Assembly (NCBI RefSeq): GCF_918814755.1
Contig: NZ_CAKKNT010000012.1
Span: forward strand, 1-53,967
DNA: 53,967 nucleotides
Source of the DNA: Periweissella ghanensis
GTDB taxonomy: Bacteria; Bacillota; Bacilli; Lactobacillales; Lactobacillaceae
Direction: 5' to 3'
Below are positions 24,103 through 33,736 of the stretch, one piece after another. The number at the start of each line of letters is the position of its first letter. Position 1 is the stretch's first letter. The translations under genes and the position numbers were made by a program. The notes beneath the pieces are model-generated. The model was not told where the DNA came from. It saw nothing but the letters and a program-made list of their open reading frames with translations, and searched no databases.

Positions 24103-26793
24103 ATGGTAGAAGCTATTAAAAAAGCACCTAAAAAAGTTCTAACTGACGAAGAAAAAGCACAATTAACATTACAAGCCGAAATTCTTACAACTGATTTAGT
24201 TCGCAAGGCTGAAAAAGCGTTGATTGAATTTTCAAGTTTTACACAAGCACAAGTTGACAAAATTGTTGCGGCAATGGCGTTAGCTGGTAGTGAAAACTCA
24301 TTGTTATTAGCTCATGAAGCCCACGACGAAACTGGTCGGGGTGTTGTCGAAGATAAGGATACCAAGAATCGTTTTGCATCAGAATCTGTGTTTAACGCCA
24401 TTAAAAATGATAAAACCGTTGGCGTTATTAATGAAGATCCTGTCACTGGAAAAGTTGAAATTGCCGCACCCCTTGGTGTGTTAGCCGGAATCGTGCCTAC
24501 CACGAACCCAACTTCAACGACAATCTTTAAATCAATGTTAACTGCTAAGACTCGGAATGCAATTATCTTTGCCTTCCACCCCCAAGCACAAAAATCATCT
24601 GTGCACGCCGCAAAAATTGTTTATGATGCTGCGATTGCTGCGGGGGCACCAGCCAACTTTATTCAATGGATCGAAAAACCATCAATTTACAACACTTCAG
24701 CGTTAATTCAAAGCCCAGGGATTGCATCAATTTTGGCAACTGGTGGTCCAGCCATGGTTAATGCAGCCTTACGTTCAGGTAACCCATCAATGGGGGTTGG
24801 AGCTGGGAATGGGGCCGTCTATGTTGATTATACAGCTAACATTGATCGGGCTGCTGAAGACTTACTCTTATCAAAACGTTTTGATAACGGAATGATTTGT
24901 GCCACTGAAAACTCAGTCGTAATTGATCAAAAAGTTTACAAAGATTTTCTTAAAAAATTAGATGAACAAGGGGCATACTTATTACCTAAAGCCGACTACA
25001 AGAAATTGGAAGACTTTGTTTTCAATGAAAAACACGGTGTCAATGGACAAGTCGCTGGGATGAGTGGCCGTTGGATTGCTCAACAAGCGGGCATTGAATT
25101 GCCAGCTGGTAAAGACGTTATTTTAGTTGAACTAGATGAAAAGAATATTGGTGAAAAACTTTCTTCTGAAAAACTTTGCCCAATTCTTTCGGTTTACAAG
25201 TCAAAGGATCGTCAAAACACAATCGCAATTGTGCGCGCCTTACTTAACTACCAAGGGGCCGGTCACAATGCTGCAATTCAAATTGGCGCCCAAGATGATC
25301 CATTTGTTAAAGAATACGCGGATGCGGTTGAAGCATCACGGATTTTAGTTAACCAACCAGATTCAATTGGTGGGGTTGGTGATATTTATACTGACGCATT
25401 ACGCCCAAGTATGACACTTGGAACGGGAACATGGGGGAAGAACTCATTGTCACACAACTTGTCAACGTATGATCTTTTGAATATCAAAACAGTCGCTCGT
25501 CGTCGTAACCGCCCACAATGGATTCGGTTACCTAAAGACATTTACTACGAAAACAACTCAATTACGTACTTGCAAGAATTAGCAAATGTTGATCGGGCCT
25601 TTATCGTGGCTGATCCAGGGATGGTTCAATTTGGCTTTGTTGATAAGATTCTTGATCAATTTGCCCTCCGTCAAAACCATGTGAAAACGTCAATTTATGG
25701 GGCCGTTAAGCCCGACCCAACGATTAATCAAGCCATTGAAATTGCTAAGCAAATGGCTGATTTCCAACCCGATACCGTTATTGCCATTGGTGGGGGTTCA
25801 GCGCTTGATGCTGCCAAAATCGCGCGCTTACTTTACGAATACTCAGCAACGCACCCTGGTGCCTTAGATGACGAACTTGTGATGGCTGATTTATTCCGAC
25901 AATTGAAGCAAAAATTCATGGATATTCGGAAACGGATTGTGAAATTTGAACACCAAAGCTTAACACAAATGGTCGCCATTCCAACGACCTCTGGAACGGG
26001 TTCAGAAGTAACACCATTTGCAGTTATTACAGATGATGCAACCCACGTGAAGTATCCATTAGCTGATTATGAATTAACCCCACAAGTGGCAATTGTTGAT
26101 GAATCATTTGTGATGACAGTGCCAAAGCGGACTGTGGCTTACTCAGGTTTAGACTCATTATCACACGCGCTTGAATCATACGTTTCAGTAATGGCATCTG
26201 ATTTTACGCGTCCATGGGCTTTACAAGCGATTAAATTAATTTTTGAAAACTTAACCGCTTCATACAACTATGATCCAAGCCATCCTAACAAAGAAGGTCA
26301 AACCGCTCGGGCTAACATGCACACCGCTGCAACGTTAGCTGGGATGTCATTTGCCAATGCTTTCTTAGGGATTAACCACTCACTTGCCCACAAGACTGGT
26401 GGAGAATTTGATTTACCACACGGTTTGGCAATTGCGATTGCGATGCCGCATGTGGTGGCCTTCAATGCGGTTAGCGGTAATGTTAAACGGACCCCATTCC
26501 CACGTTACGAAACTTACACCGCCCAAAAAGATTACGCCGATATTGCCCGGCACCTTGGCCTTACTGGTAAAACGGATGCTGAATTAGTTGATGCCTTACT
26601 CAAAGAAATCGCTACGTTGGTTAAGAGTGTTGATATCGATCCAACTTTATCAGGTAACGGCGTTGATAAGAAGCATTTTGAAGATTCATTAGATAAATTG
26701 GTTGATTTAGTTTACAACGACCAATGCACCCCAGGTAATCCACGCCAACCATCTTTAGATGAAATTAAACAACTTTTACGTGATCAGTTTTAA
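24103..26793 (+). CDS. adhE: Bifunctional acetaldehyde-CoA/alcohol dehydrogenase
   Basis: 896 aa, the full two-domain AdhE that reduces acetyl-CoA to acetaldehyde and then to ethanol while reoxidising NADH. The N-terminal aldehyde dehydrogenase domain (residues 1-450) has the catalytic Cys in FDNGMICATENSV near residue 266. The C-terminal iron-dependent alcohol dehydrogenase domain has IAIGGGSALDAAK near residue 563, TTSGTGSEVTPF near 628 and the metal ligands in NHSLAHKTGGEFDLPHG near 755. AACGAGGA lies upstream of the ATG. AdhE typically assembles into spirosomes. Palindromic element D follows. Confidence 0.97.
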   Translation: MVEAIKKAPKKVLTDEEKAQLTLQAEILTTDLVRKAEKALIEFSSFTQAQVDKIVAAMALAGSENSLLLAHEAHDETGRGVVEDKDTKNRFASESVFNAIKNDKTVGVINEDPVTGKVEIAAPLGVLAGIVPTTNPTSTTIFKSMLTAKTRNAIIFAFHPQAQKSSVHAAKIVYDAAIAAGAPANFIQWIEKPSIYNTSALIQSPGIASILATGGPAMVNAALRSGNPSMGVGAGNGAVYVDYTANIDRAAEDLLLSKRFDNGMICATENSVVIDQKVYKDFLKKLDEQGAYLLPKADYKKLEDFVFNEKHGVNGQVAGMSGRWIAQQAGIELPAGKDVILVELDEKNIGEKLSSEKLCPILSVYKSKDRQNTIAIVRALLNYQGAGHNAAIQIGAQDDPFVKEYADAVEASRILVNQPDSIGGVGDIYTDALRPSMTLGTGTWGKNSLSHNLSTYDLLNIKTVARRRNRPQWIRLPKDIYYENNSITYLQELANVDRAFIVADPGMVQFGFVDKILDQFALRQNHVKTSIYGAVKPDPTINQAIEIAKQMADFQPDTVIAIGGGSALDAAKIARLLYEYSATHPGALDDELVMADLFRQLKQKFMDIRKRIVKFEHQSLTQMVAIPTTSGTGSEVTPFAVITDDATHVKYPLADYELTPQVAIVDESFVMTVPKRTVAYSGLDSLSHALESYVSVMASDFTRPWALQAIKLIFENLTASYNYDPSHPNKEGQTARANMHTAATLAGMSFANAFLGINHSLAHKTGGEFDLPHGLAIAIAMPHVVAFNAVSGNVKRTPFPRYETYTAQKDYADIARHLGLTGKTDAELVDALLKEIATLVKSVDIDPTLSGNGVDKKHFEDSLDKLVDLVYNDQCTPGNPRQPSLDEIKQLLRDQF

Positions 26794-26834
26794 AGTTAAA
26801 TAAGACATACTTGCTCCCCCGCATCTATGTAAAA

Positions 26835-27004
26835 TAAAAAAGAGCTGTGACAGAAGTCGGGCGATACCGAGAAATACACTAAAAATCCTCTATGAAGAAA
26901 ATTCTTCACAGAGGATTTTGTCGTATTTCGAATATATCGGACTTCTGGAGCGCGTTTTGGTAGCAATTTAGTACTTGAAAAGAGTTATGTCACAACCCTT
27001 TTTA
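26835..27004 (+). repeat. Palindromic intergenic element, copy D
   Basis: Lies between convergent adhE and the fRMsr-like gene. Same arms as copies B and C: GTGACAGAAGTCGGGCGATA on the left and CGAATATATCGGACTTCTGG on the right. The central stem is different: AAAATCCTCTATGAAGAA with TTCTTCACAGAGGATTTT. It ends TTATGTCACAACCCTTTTT, 2 nt before the minus-strand stop. Confidence 0.93.
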
Positions 27005-27006
27005 AA

Positions 27007-27468
27007 TTAAAAGTGTTTAGCAACTACGGCTGCAAATTCAGTAATTGCGGCGGCATCACTTTCACTGAAACGATCAAGTGAAGGTGAGTCGATATCTAAA
27101 ATTGCGACAATTTTATCATCAACGACAATTGGTGCGACAATTTCAGAGTTTGAAGCACTATCACATGCGATGTGACCAGCAAATTCGTGCACGTTTGGCA
27201 CGACTAAGACTTGTTTTTTGTCAAAGCTAGCGCCAACAACACCTTTACCAGGTGCAATGTGCATGCAAGCAACTTTTCCTTGGAATGGGCCAAGGACTAA
27301 GTCATTAGCAGCTTCATCAAAGAGATAAAAGCCGGCCCAGTTAAGGTCAGGTAATGTTTGCATCAACAAAGCTGACGCATTTGATAAGTTGGCAACGGTG
27401 TTGTTTTCACCAGTTAAAAGGGCATCAAGTTGAGCAGGTAATAAAGTTAAATCTTCCATGGCTTTCAT
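27007..27468 (-). CDS. msrC: GAF-domain protein, free methionine-(R)-sulfoxide reductase-like, altered Cys set
   Basis: 153 aa, a single GAF domain of the fRMsr (MsrC/YtsP) family that reduces free Met-R-sulfoxide. Typical members have three spaced cysteines. Here C68 (KVACMHI) and C102 (HIACDSAS) are kept, but the middle one is Val78 in GKGVVGAS where GVCG is usual. C102 corresponds to the catalytic Cys and C68 to the resolving Cys, so activity with a changed recycling step is possible. Two candidate starts lie 9 nt apart (M1 and M4). Confidence 0.87.
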   Translation of the reverse strand: MKAMEDLTLLPAQLDALLTGENNTVANLSNASALLMQTLPDLNWAGFYLFDEAANDLVLGPFQGKVACMHIAPGKGVVGASFDKKQVLVVPNVHEFAGHIACDSASNSEIVAPIVVDDKIVAILDIDSPSLDRFSESDAAAITEFAAVVAKHF

Positions 27469-27627
27469 CTCACTTCTTTTTAATAAGTTAAAAATATTGT
27501 ACCAACTGAACCATAAAACGCAAGGGCTAAGTGTAAAAATGCTGTTTTTTTAGCTGATTTATAAAATTAAGATAGCTTTTTAGCAATATTTTAACTAAGA
27601 TTATCATTAAAATATAGTTAGTGAGGC

Positions 27628-28992
27628 ATGGGAATGGTTACAACATATGCAGAAGCAATTGATTTTATTCATGGACGGATGGTTTGGAAAAAAACGCCCA
27701 CTTTTGACCGCATGGATGCGCTTTTAGCAGCTTTAGGTAATCCGCAAAATACGATTAAAGGGATTCATATTACCGGTACAAATGGTAAAGGGTCAACAAC
27801 AGCATATCTACGCGATGTGTTAGTTGCTAGTGGCTTGTCAGTGGGGACTTATACGTCACCCTTTATTACTAAATTTAATGAACGGATTGCGGTTAACGGG
27901 GTCATGATTAGTGATGCTGAATTACTAGCCTTAGTCCAGCAAATTGAACCATTAGTGACCGCAATGGACGCAAGTGAGATTGAAGGTGGACCAACGGAAT
28001 TTGAAGTCATTACGGCGATGATGTTTTTATATTTCGCAACCCATCCAGTGGATGTCGTGATTGTAGAAGTTGGTATTGGTGGTTTATTTGATTCAACCAA
28101 TGTGTTCACACCAATTTTAAGTATTGTTACGTCAGTTGGGTTTGATCATATGCATGTGTTAGGTAATACGCTAACAGCGATTGCCCAACAAAAAGCAGCC
28201 ATTATTAAACCAGGGGTGCCGGTGATCTATGGTGGGCATGCGCTTGATGAAGCGGGGAGTGTTATTAAAGCCACGGCGCATCAATTACGGGTCCCATTTT
28301 GGTCGTTTGATGATTTTACGATGGACCTTAAAACAAGTCTTAATCCGTGGCATGAAACTTTTGGCTGGACTTTAAATGCGGATGTTTTACCGTTGGTAGG
28401 CGTACGTCAATTACCGCTAGTTGAACTTAAAATGTTGGGTAAATATCAAGTTGAGAATGCTAGTTTAGCAATCTTAGCCTATTATTATTTAGCAAATGAA
28501 AATATTGTAACATTTAATGAAACAGTTCTTTTAGATGCGCTTAAAAACACGAACTGGCCTGGTAGATTTGAAACCCTTCAAACAAATCCACGAGTAGTGA
28601 TTGATGGGGCACATAACGTAGCTGCCATCAATGGCTTACATGAATTGTTTGATCGCAAGTTTACGGCTATGGATAAAATTACGATTATTTTTGCGGCCCT
28701 TGCAGATAAAGAATTTGCCAAAATGGCTGATGAATTGGCAAGTATTCCGAATGTTGAATTAATTGCCACCGAATTTGCGGGGCCAGGGAAACGCAATGTG
28801 GTGAATGAAGCCGATGTGGCGGCGCAAGTTAAGCATGCAATCAAGACCGCACCTGATTGGCAAAGTGCCTTAGTAACAGCGGAAGCGACGGCAACTGAAA
28901 ATAGTTTTATCCTCTTAACCGGTTCATTGTACTTTGTTAGTGAGGTCCGGGCGGCTTTTGATGAAAAAAAGCTGCAGACTTTGGTTAAATAA
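27628..28992 (+). CDS. folC: Folylpolyglutamate synthase / dihydrofolate synthase
   Basis: 454 aa Mur-ligase-family enzyme that adds glutamate to folates. P-loop GTNGKGST lies near residue 49, the folate-binding omega loop region TYTSPFITKFNERI near 75, and the catalytic VEVGIGGLFDSTN near 146. The C-terminal glutamate-binding domain begins near WPGRFETLQTNP with VIDGAHNV. Two starts, 6 nt apart, are possible (MGMV). Followed by radC 47 nt later, the folC-radC order common in lactobacilli. Confidence 0.95.
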   Translation: MGMVTTYAEAIDFIHGRMVWKKTPTFDRMDALLAALGNPQNTIKGIHITGTNGKGSTTAYLRDVLVASGLSVGTYTSPFITKFNERIAVNGVMISDAELLALVQQIEPLVTAMDASEIEGGPTEFEVITAMMFLYFATHPVDVVIVEVGIGGLFDSTNVFTPILSIVTSVGFDHMHVLGNTLTAIAQQKAAIIKPGVPVIYGGHALDEAGSVIKATAHQLRVPFWSFDDFTMDLKTSLNPWHETFGWTLNADVLPLVGVRQLPLVELKMLGKYQVENASLAILAYYYLANENIVTFNETVLLDALKNTNWPGRFETLQTNPRVVIDGAHNVAAINGLHELFDRKFTAMDKITIIFAALADKEFAKMADELASIPNVELIATEFAGPGKRNVVNEADVAAQVKHAIKTAPDWQSALVTAEATATENSFILLTGSLYFVSEVRAAFDEKKLQTLVK

Positions 28993-29039
28993 TTAGTAAC
29001 CATCGTACTCTAATGGCATCACGCAAAAGGAGAACAACG

Positions 29040-29729
29040 ATGGTGCAAAAAAATAATGTTTCGGTAAATCAGTTACAAGATCATGAATTACTACAAGCGT
29101 ACTTTCAGTCAAAACAATTAACGGCTACGGCCCAAGAGCAAGAAATTAGCAGTTTTTTTGCTAAATTCAAAACGCTTGAAGGATTTAAACACGCTTCACG
29201 GGAATGCCTTGATGAGTATGTCACCGCCAATCAAGCAATCCGCCAAAGTTTATTAGCTGCAATTGAACTTGGTCAACGTGTTGCCCGTGCAATGCCTAAA
29301 ATTCAAGGGCGGGTCTTAGGAAGTCAAAGTTTTGGGAATGAACTAGTTACCTCAATGCGGGGACTTGAACAAGAACAGCTTTGGTTATTTTCATTAGATA
29401 CCCGTCATCAAATTGTGGCCACTGATGTGATTCATATTGGATCGTTGCGGACGTGCCCGTTTCATATTCGAGATATAATACGCAAAGCGTTGAAGTACAA
29501 TGCGCAAAGTATTATTTTGGCGCACAATCATCCAAGTGGCCAAGCAGAAGCCTCAGCCAATGATATGCGATTATCAAAGGAAATGGCTAAAGCCGCGGAT
29601 GTCTTTGAAATAGCCTTATTAGATTCGTTTATTGTTGGTGCAGATGATTATACAAGCTTACGTGAGGATGGCGCTTTTACGACGTTTGATGAGTTAAAAA
29701 CGCTTGAAGCGAATATGAAGCTGAAATAA
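29040..29729 (+). CDS. radC: RadC-family JAB/MPN protein
   Basis: 229 aa. The C-terminal JAMM metal site is clear: ILAHNHPSGQAEASANDMRLS near residue 160, with an upstream catalytic Glu candidate. The N-terminal helix-hairpin-helix part is short and diverged. RadC proteins are conserved but their biochemical role is unsettled despite the DNA-repair name. The start is set by AAAGGAG at 29026-29032, 7 nt before ATG 29040. A longer in-frame form from 29013 would read through that site and is rejected. Confidence 0.93.
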   Translation: MVQKNNVSVNQLQDHELLQAYFQSKQLTATAQEQEISSFFAKFKTLEGFKHASRECLDEYVTANQAIRQSLLAAIELGQRVARAMPKIQGRVLGSQSFGNELVTSMRGLEQEQLWLFSLDTRHQIVATDVIHIGSLRTCPFHIRDIIRKALKYNAQSIILAHNHPSGQAEASANDMRLSKEMAKAADVFEIALLDSFIVGADDYTSLREDGAFTTFDELKTLEANMKLK

Positions 29730-29780
29730 ATTATGTTTATATGGTAGAATATACTTATATGAGAAACGGAGGAGTATTTC

Positions 29781-30350
29781 ATGGGAATTATTATCGCAAT
29801 TGTTGTGATTGTTATCTTAGTATTTATCTGGATTTCAATTTACAATGGTTTAGTGCGTTCACGGATGAACACGCAAGAAACTTGGAGTCAAATTGATGTC
29901 CAATTAAAACGTCGGAATGACTTGATTCCAAACTTAGTAGAAACTGTTAAGGGTTACGCCAACTTTGAACAAGGTACTTTAGAAAAAGTAATCGGCTTGC
30001 GTAACCAAATTGCGCAAACACCATCTGATAACCACGCTGAAACAATGGCTTTATCAGACCAAATGACTTCATCACTTAAAGGTATCTTTGCGGTTGCTGA
30101 AGCATACCCAGATTTAAAGGCGAACGTACAATACAGTCAGTTAATGGAAGAACTTTCAAATACTGAAAACAAAATTGCTTACTCACGCCAATTGTTTAAC
30201 TCAAGTACGGCGGCATATAATGGTAAGTTACAAACTTTCCCAACGAATATGATTGCCAAAGTTCACCACTTTGAACCAAGTCAATTCTTGGAAACCCCTG
30301 AAGAAGAAAAAGCAGCACCAAAGGTATCATTTGGACCAGACGGTAAGTAA
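29781..30350 (+). CDS. lemA: LemA family protein
   Basis: 189 aa. One N-terminal transmembrane helix ([20 protein letters not shown]) followed by a helical domain with the family signature [20 protein letters not shown] and [15 protein letters not shown]. The orientation is probably short N-terminus out and helical bundle in the cytoplasm. Function is not established; LemA is frequently encoded with HtpX, as here (14 nt apart), and may assist that protease. GGAGG precedes the ATG. Confidence 0.95.
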   Translation: MGIIIAIVVIVILVFIWISIYNGLVRSRMNTQETWSQIDVQLKRRNDLIPNLVETVKGYANFEQGTLEKVIGLRNQIAQTPSDNHAETMALSDQMTSSLKGIFAVAEAYPDLKANVQYSQLMEELSNTENKIAYSRQLFNSSTAAYNGKLQTFPTNMIAKVHHFEPSQFLETPEEEKAAPKVSFGPDGK

Positions 30351-30364
30351 TAGCGAGGCGAAAG

Positions 30365-31261
30365 ATGTTATTTGAACAAATTGCCCAAAATAAACGGCGG
30401 ACAGTTTATCTATTAGTCGGGTTTATGTTCTTGGTCGTGCTTGTTGGGGCTGCCATTGGTTATATGTTTTTTCGGTCAGCCATGGTTGGGGCCATCTTGG
30501 CAGTTATTGCCGGTGGTATCTATGCTTGGTTAATGATTGAACAATCAACGGAAATCGTTATGAGTATGAACAATGCCCAAGAAGTAACGGCAAAAGAACA
30601 AGCACCACAATTGTGGAATATTGTTGAAGATATGGCCTTGGTCGCCCAAGTCCCAATGCCACGAGTATTTATTATCGATGATCCAAGTCCGAATGCTTTT
30701 GCGACTGGAAGTGATCCTAAACATGCCGCGGTTGCCGCAACTAGTGGTATTTTGGAACGATTAACTCGTGAAGAATTAGAAGGGGTAATGGCCCATGAAA
30801 TGGCACACGTTCGGAATTATGATATTCGAATTTCAACGATTGCGATTGCTTTAACGGCCATTATTTCGATGCTAGCCAATTTTGGTAGCAACTTTATGTT
30901 CTTTGGTGGTGTTCGTGAAGATGATGATGAACGTGAAAACAATAATGGGATGCAAATTTTTGGGCTAATCTTTTCAATTTTATTGATTATTTTTGGACCA
31001 ATTGCAGCCACAATTGTGCAGATGGCGATTTCACGGAATCGGGAATATTTAGCTGATGCCACGGCCGTCGAGTTAACACGTAATCCCCAAGGGCTAATTA
31101 ATGCTCTTAAAAAGATTGCGATGGCTGAGCCAATGGAAAGTGCTGATCCAAGTTCGGCAGCATTGTATATTGAAAATCCCCTTAAAGGTAAGTCAGCGGC
31201 TAATTTATTCTCAACGCACCCAGCGACAGAAGATCGGATTGCCCGGCTTGAACACATGTAA
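30365..31261 (+). CDS. htpX: Membrane zinc metalloprotease HtpX
   Basis: 298 aa M48 protease involved in membrane protein quality control. Two N-terminal membrane helices (residues 14-36 and 40-58), zinc motif HEMAH at residues 144-148, two further hydrophobic segments, and the third ligand Glu in [13 protein letters not shown] near residue 223. The C-terminal [14 protein letters not shown] is family-typical. It is cotranscribed with lemA and followed by palindromic element E. Confidence 0.96.
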   Translation: MLFEQIAQNKRRTVYLLVGFMFLVVLVGAAIGYMFFRSAMVGAILAVIAGGIYAWLMIEQSTEIVMSMNNAQEVTAKEQAPQLWNIVEDMALVAQVPMPRVFIIDDPSPNAFATGSDPKHAAVAATSGILERLTREELEGVMAHEMAHVRNYDIRISTIAIALTAIISMLANFGSNFMFFGGVREDDDERENNNGMQIFGLIFSILLIIFGPIAATIVQMAISRNREYLADATAVELTRNPQGLINALKKIAMAEPMESADPSSAALYIENPLKGKSAANLFSTHPATEDRIARLEHM

Positions 31262-31293
31262 TTAAATAGATTTCAGTTAGTTATAACGGGAAT

Positions 31294-31461
31294 AAAAAGG
31301 GGTTGTGACATAACGCTTTTCTGGTGGTAATTTGCTGCCAAAACGCGCTCCAGAAGTCCGATATATTCGAAATATACACAAAAAAGCCGAGAAAATTCAT
31401 TTTTCCCGGCTTTTTTGCTAGTATTTCTCGATATCGCCCGACTTCTGTCACGCTCCCTTTT
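31294..31461 (-). repeat. Palindromic intergenic element, copy E (inverted)
   Basis: Occupies the convergent gap between htpX and gatD. On the plus strand it begins AAAAAGGGGTTGTGACATAA and ends GTCACGCTCCCTTTTT. The arms match B-D in reverse orientation, but the central stem is a different one: AAAAAAGCCGAGAAAA with TTTTTCCCGGCTTTTTT, an intrinsic terminator on both strands. Confidence 0.93.
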
Positions 31462-31469
31462 TGATCTAT

Positions 31470-32183
31470 TTAAAAGAATTCCGGTGTGACATTGGCTAAT
31501 TTACTATGCCAATCGATCGTTGGATATTTACGTACTAAGGCCAATTCAAGCATGCGAAGGGCTAAATTACCATTGCGCGTTAAAATTGGGCCGTGGAAGT
31601 AGGTTCCAAAGACATTTCGATAAATAACACCTTCACTACCATCTTCACCATTGTTACCGTTACCGACAACAATTTGGCCAAGGGGCCGTTCTTGATCACT
31701 TAAATATGTTCGGCCTTGGTGGTTTTCAAACCCGTGGTATTCTTCACCAGTTTCACTATTTTTAATGGTCACATTACCAATAAAGCGACTCGTGGATTGG
31801 TTTTCAGTGTAAATATTCATGGCACCGATTCCTTCAACGCGGGTACCATCAGCCATGATAAAGTAGTTACCAAGTAATTGATAACCGCCACAAACGGCAA
31901 TGATTGGTCCATCATTTTCAATAAAACGGGTTACTTCACGGCCAATACGTTGTAAATCAGGTGCGACAATTGATTGTTCATAATCTTGACCACCCCCAAA
32001 AAGGGCAAAATCAAAGTTATCAGGATTAAAATCATCCCCGAGCGAAACTAATTGATCAGTGACGTCCACACCAATTTGTTGGGCATAGTAACGTAAGGCA
32101 ATAATATTACCGTAGTCACCGTATGTGTTCATTAAGTCCCCATATAAATGGGCGACGCGTAGGTTATATTGTTGTTCATTCAT
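31470..32183 (-). CDS. gatD: Lipid II isoglutaminyl synthase, glutaminase subunit GatD
   Basis: 237 aa class I glutamine amidotransferase of the CobB/CobQ-like type. The nucleophile is C98 in PIIAVCGGYQLLGNYF, and the catalytic His lies in GTYFHGPIL near residue 193. With MurT it amidates the alpha-carboxyl of D-Glu in the lipid II stem peptide, supplying ammonia from glutamine. Its start overlaps the murT stop by one base (TAATG), so the two subunits are translationally coupled. Confidence 0.95.
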   Translation of the reverse strand: MNEQQYNLRVAHLYGDLMNTYGDYGNIIALRYYAQQIGVDVTDQLVSLGDDFNPDNFDFALFGGGQDYEQSIVAPDLQRIGREVTRFIENDGPIIAVCGGYQLLGNYFIMADGTRVEGIGAMNIYTENQSTSRFIGNVTIKNSETGEEYHGFENHQGRTYLSDQERPLGQIVVGNGNNGEDGSEGVIYRNVFGTYFHGPILTRNGNLALRMLELALVRKYPTIDWHSKLANVTPEFF

Positions 32184-33532
32184 TATTCTGTTACCCGTCC
32201 TTTAATGTAGCCTTGTTCCAATAAGTGGGCTCGTAATTGGAGCATCGCCGTATAAGTTGCCATGACATAAACTTTTTCAGTTGGGACCGCTTTAATGGCG
32301 CCAATGGCATCATTTAAATCAGGATAAACCGCTTGGTCAGTGAAGCCAGCCATTTTTAACCGGACGTTAAAGTCTTTGTAGCGTTCACCACCCGTAATCA
32401 CATTTTTAATGTTCGTTTGGTGGAGCTTTTCAAAGTTGGCATCCCAAATCCATGAAGTATCAATTCCATCAGCATAGTTGGCATTTAGTAACGCCATCAA
32501 TGAATAATCATCGGCTTCCGTAGCAATCATATCAATAATTTGATTAGCCCCAACGGGATTTTTAACTAAGACAATCGTGACATCTTTACCATCAACATTA
32601 ATTGATTCTTGGCGCCCAAAAATTTGCGCATTTGATTCAAAGGCATGGTGAATTTGTGCTGGAGTTACATCAAAGAAACGCCCAACCGCATAGGCTGTTA
32701 AGGCATTGTAAATGTTATATAAGCCCCCAACTTCGATTTGGAAAGTGGTGCCATTGATATCAAAGTTTGAAAATTTAGGGTGTAATTGATTAATTTTTGT
32801 GACCGCATTGGCCAAGGGTGGTCGTTTGAAGCCATCCGTCACTGAGAAGTAATCACCAAGGTTAGCGTAAGTGATTGAGTGGTAGTGCAAAATTGAGTTA
32901 TCCGTTGGTGATAAGACCCCATCTGTGTTGGCTGGTACTTTAAAGTCGGCACTTTGATCCATGTGATCAAAACCATAGAACAATTTTTTGTTTGGTAAAT
33001 CATCACGCATGAAGATGGGTGAATCACCATTGGCAATAATTGTGGCATCAGGGGCTAATTTAATCCCATCGACAATTTTTTGATAAGTACTGTAAATTTC
33101 ACCGTAGCGATCAAGTTGGTCGCGGAAAATATTTGTTAATACAAATACTTTTGGCTTGATATATTTTGTAATTAAAACCACATTGGCTTCGTCAACTTCA
33201 AGGACGGCTAATGGGCGTTGGTTTTTAGAAGTTTTGGCCGTTAATAACGTCCCGGTAATTCCTTGAATCATATTTGAACCAGAGGGGTTCGTGATGATAT
33301 CAGGGTATTTTTCGCGTAATACGCGGGTAATTAAAGCGGTGGTCAAAGTTTTACCATTTGTACCAGTAACCAAGACGACATCGAAGTCTTGAGCGAGATT
33401 TTTTAAAATATCGGGATCGATATTAGTAGCAATTTTCCCAGGTAATGAAGTACCACCACGATGTAAAACATCACGGAGTAACCAATAGGTTGATTTACCA
33501 ACGAAGCTTGCAAATGAACTGCGAATTGTCAT
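32183..33532 (-). CDS. murT: Lipid II isoglutaminyl synthase, ligase subunit MurT (zinc-ribbon cysteines absent)
   Basis: 449 aa Mur-ligase-like protein. The central ATPase P-loop TGTNGKTLTT lies at residues 56-65, and a C-terminal DUF1727 domain has YNIYNALTAYAVGRF and LLNANYADGIDTSW (catalytic Asp region). MurT proteins carry an inserted four-Cys zinc ribbon; here that insert is present (about residues 199-240, ending DGFKRPP), but its two CxxC pairs read SPTD (208-211) and SVTD (230-233), and the protein has no Cys at all. It works with GatD to amidate lipid II. Promoter is shared divergently with tdk. Confidence 0.94.
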   Translation of the reverse strand: MTIRSSFASFVGKSTYWLLRDVLHRGGTSLPGKIATNIDPDILKNLAQDFDVVLVTGTNGKTLTTALITRVLREKYPDIITNPSGSNMIQGITGTLLTAKTSKNQRPLAVLEVDEANVVLITKYIKPKVFVLTNIFRDQLDRYGEIYSTYQKIVDGIKLAPDATIIANGDSPIFMRDDLPNKKLFYGFDHMDQSADFKVPANTDGVLSPTDNSILHYHSITYANLGDYFSVTDGFKRPPLANAVTKINQLHPKFSNFDINGTTFQIEVGGLYNIYNALTAYAVGRFFDVTPAQIHHAFESNAQIFGRQESINVDGKDVTIVLVKNPVGANQIIDMIATEADDYSLMALLNANYADGIDTSWIWDANFEKLHQTNIKNVITGGERYKDFNVRLKMAGFTDQAVYPDLNDAIGAIKAVPTEKVYVMATYTAMLQLRAHLLEQGYIKGRVTE

Positions 33533-33736
33533 GTTGTGACTCCTTTAGATTTCCATGTATGGCTATCATTATACATGTTTAAAATTATTGATGATACCCA
33601 GAGAAAGCCGATTTAGTAAAAAAAGCAAAAGTTTTCCACGGCTTTTCGTTACGTTTCGGTTTGATTTCCGCTATAATGGTAAATAGTATTGTATTAAATT
33701 CGAACGAGATAATTTATTATTTGAAAGGGACTAACG

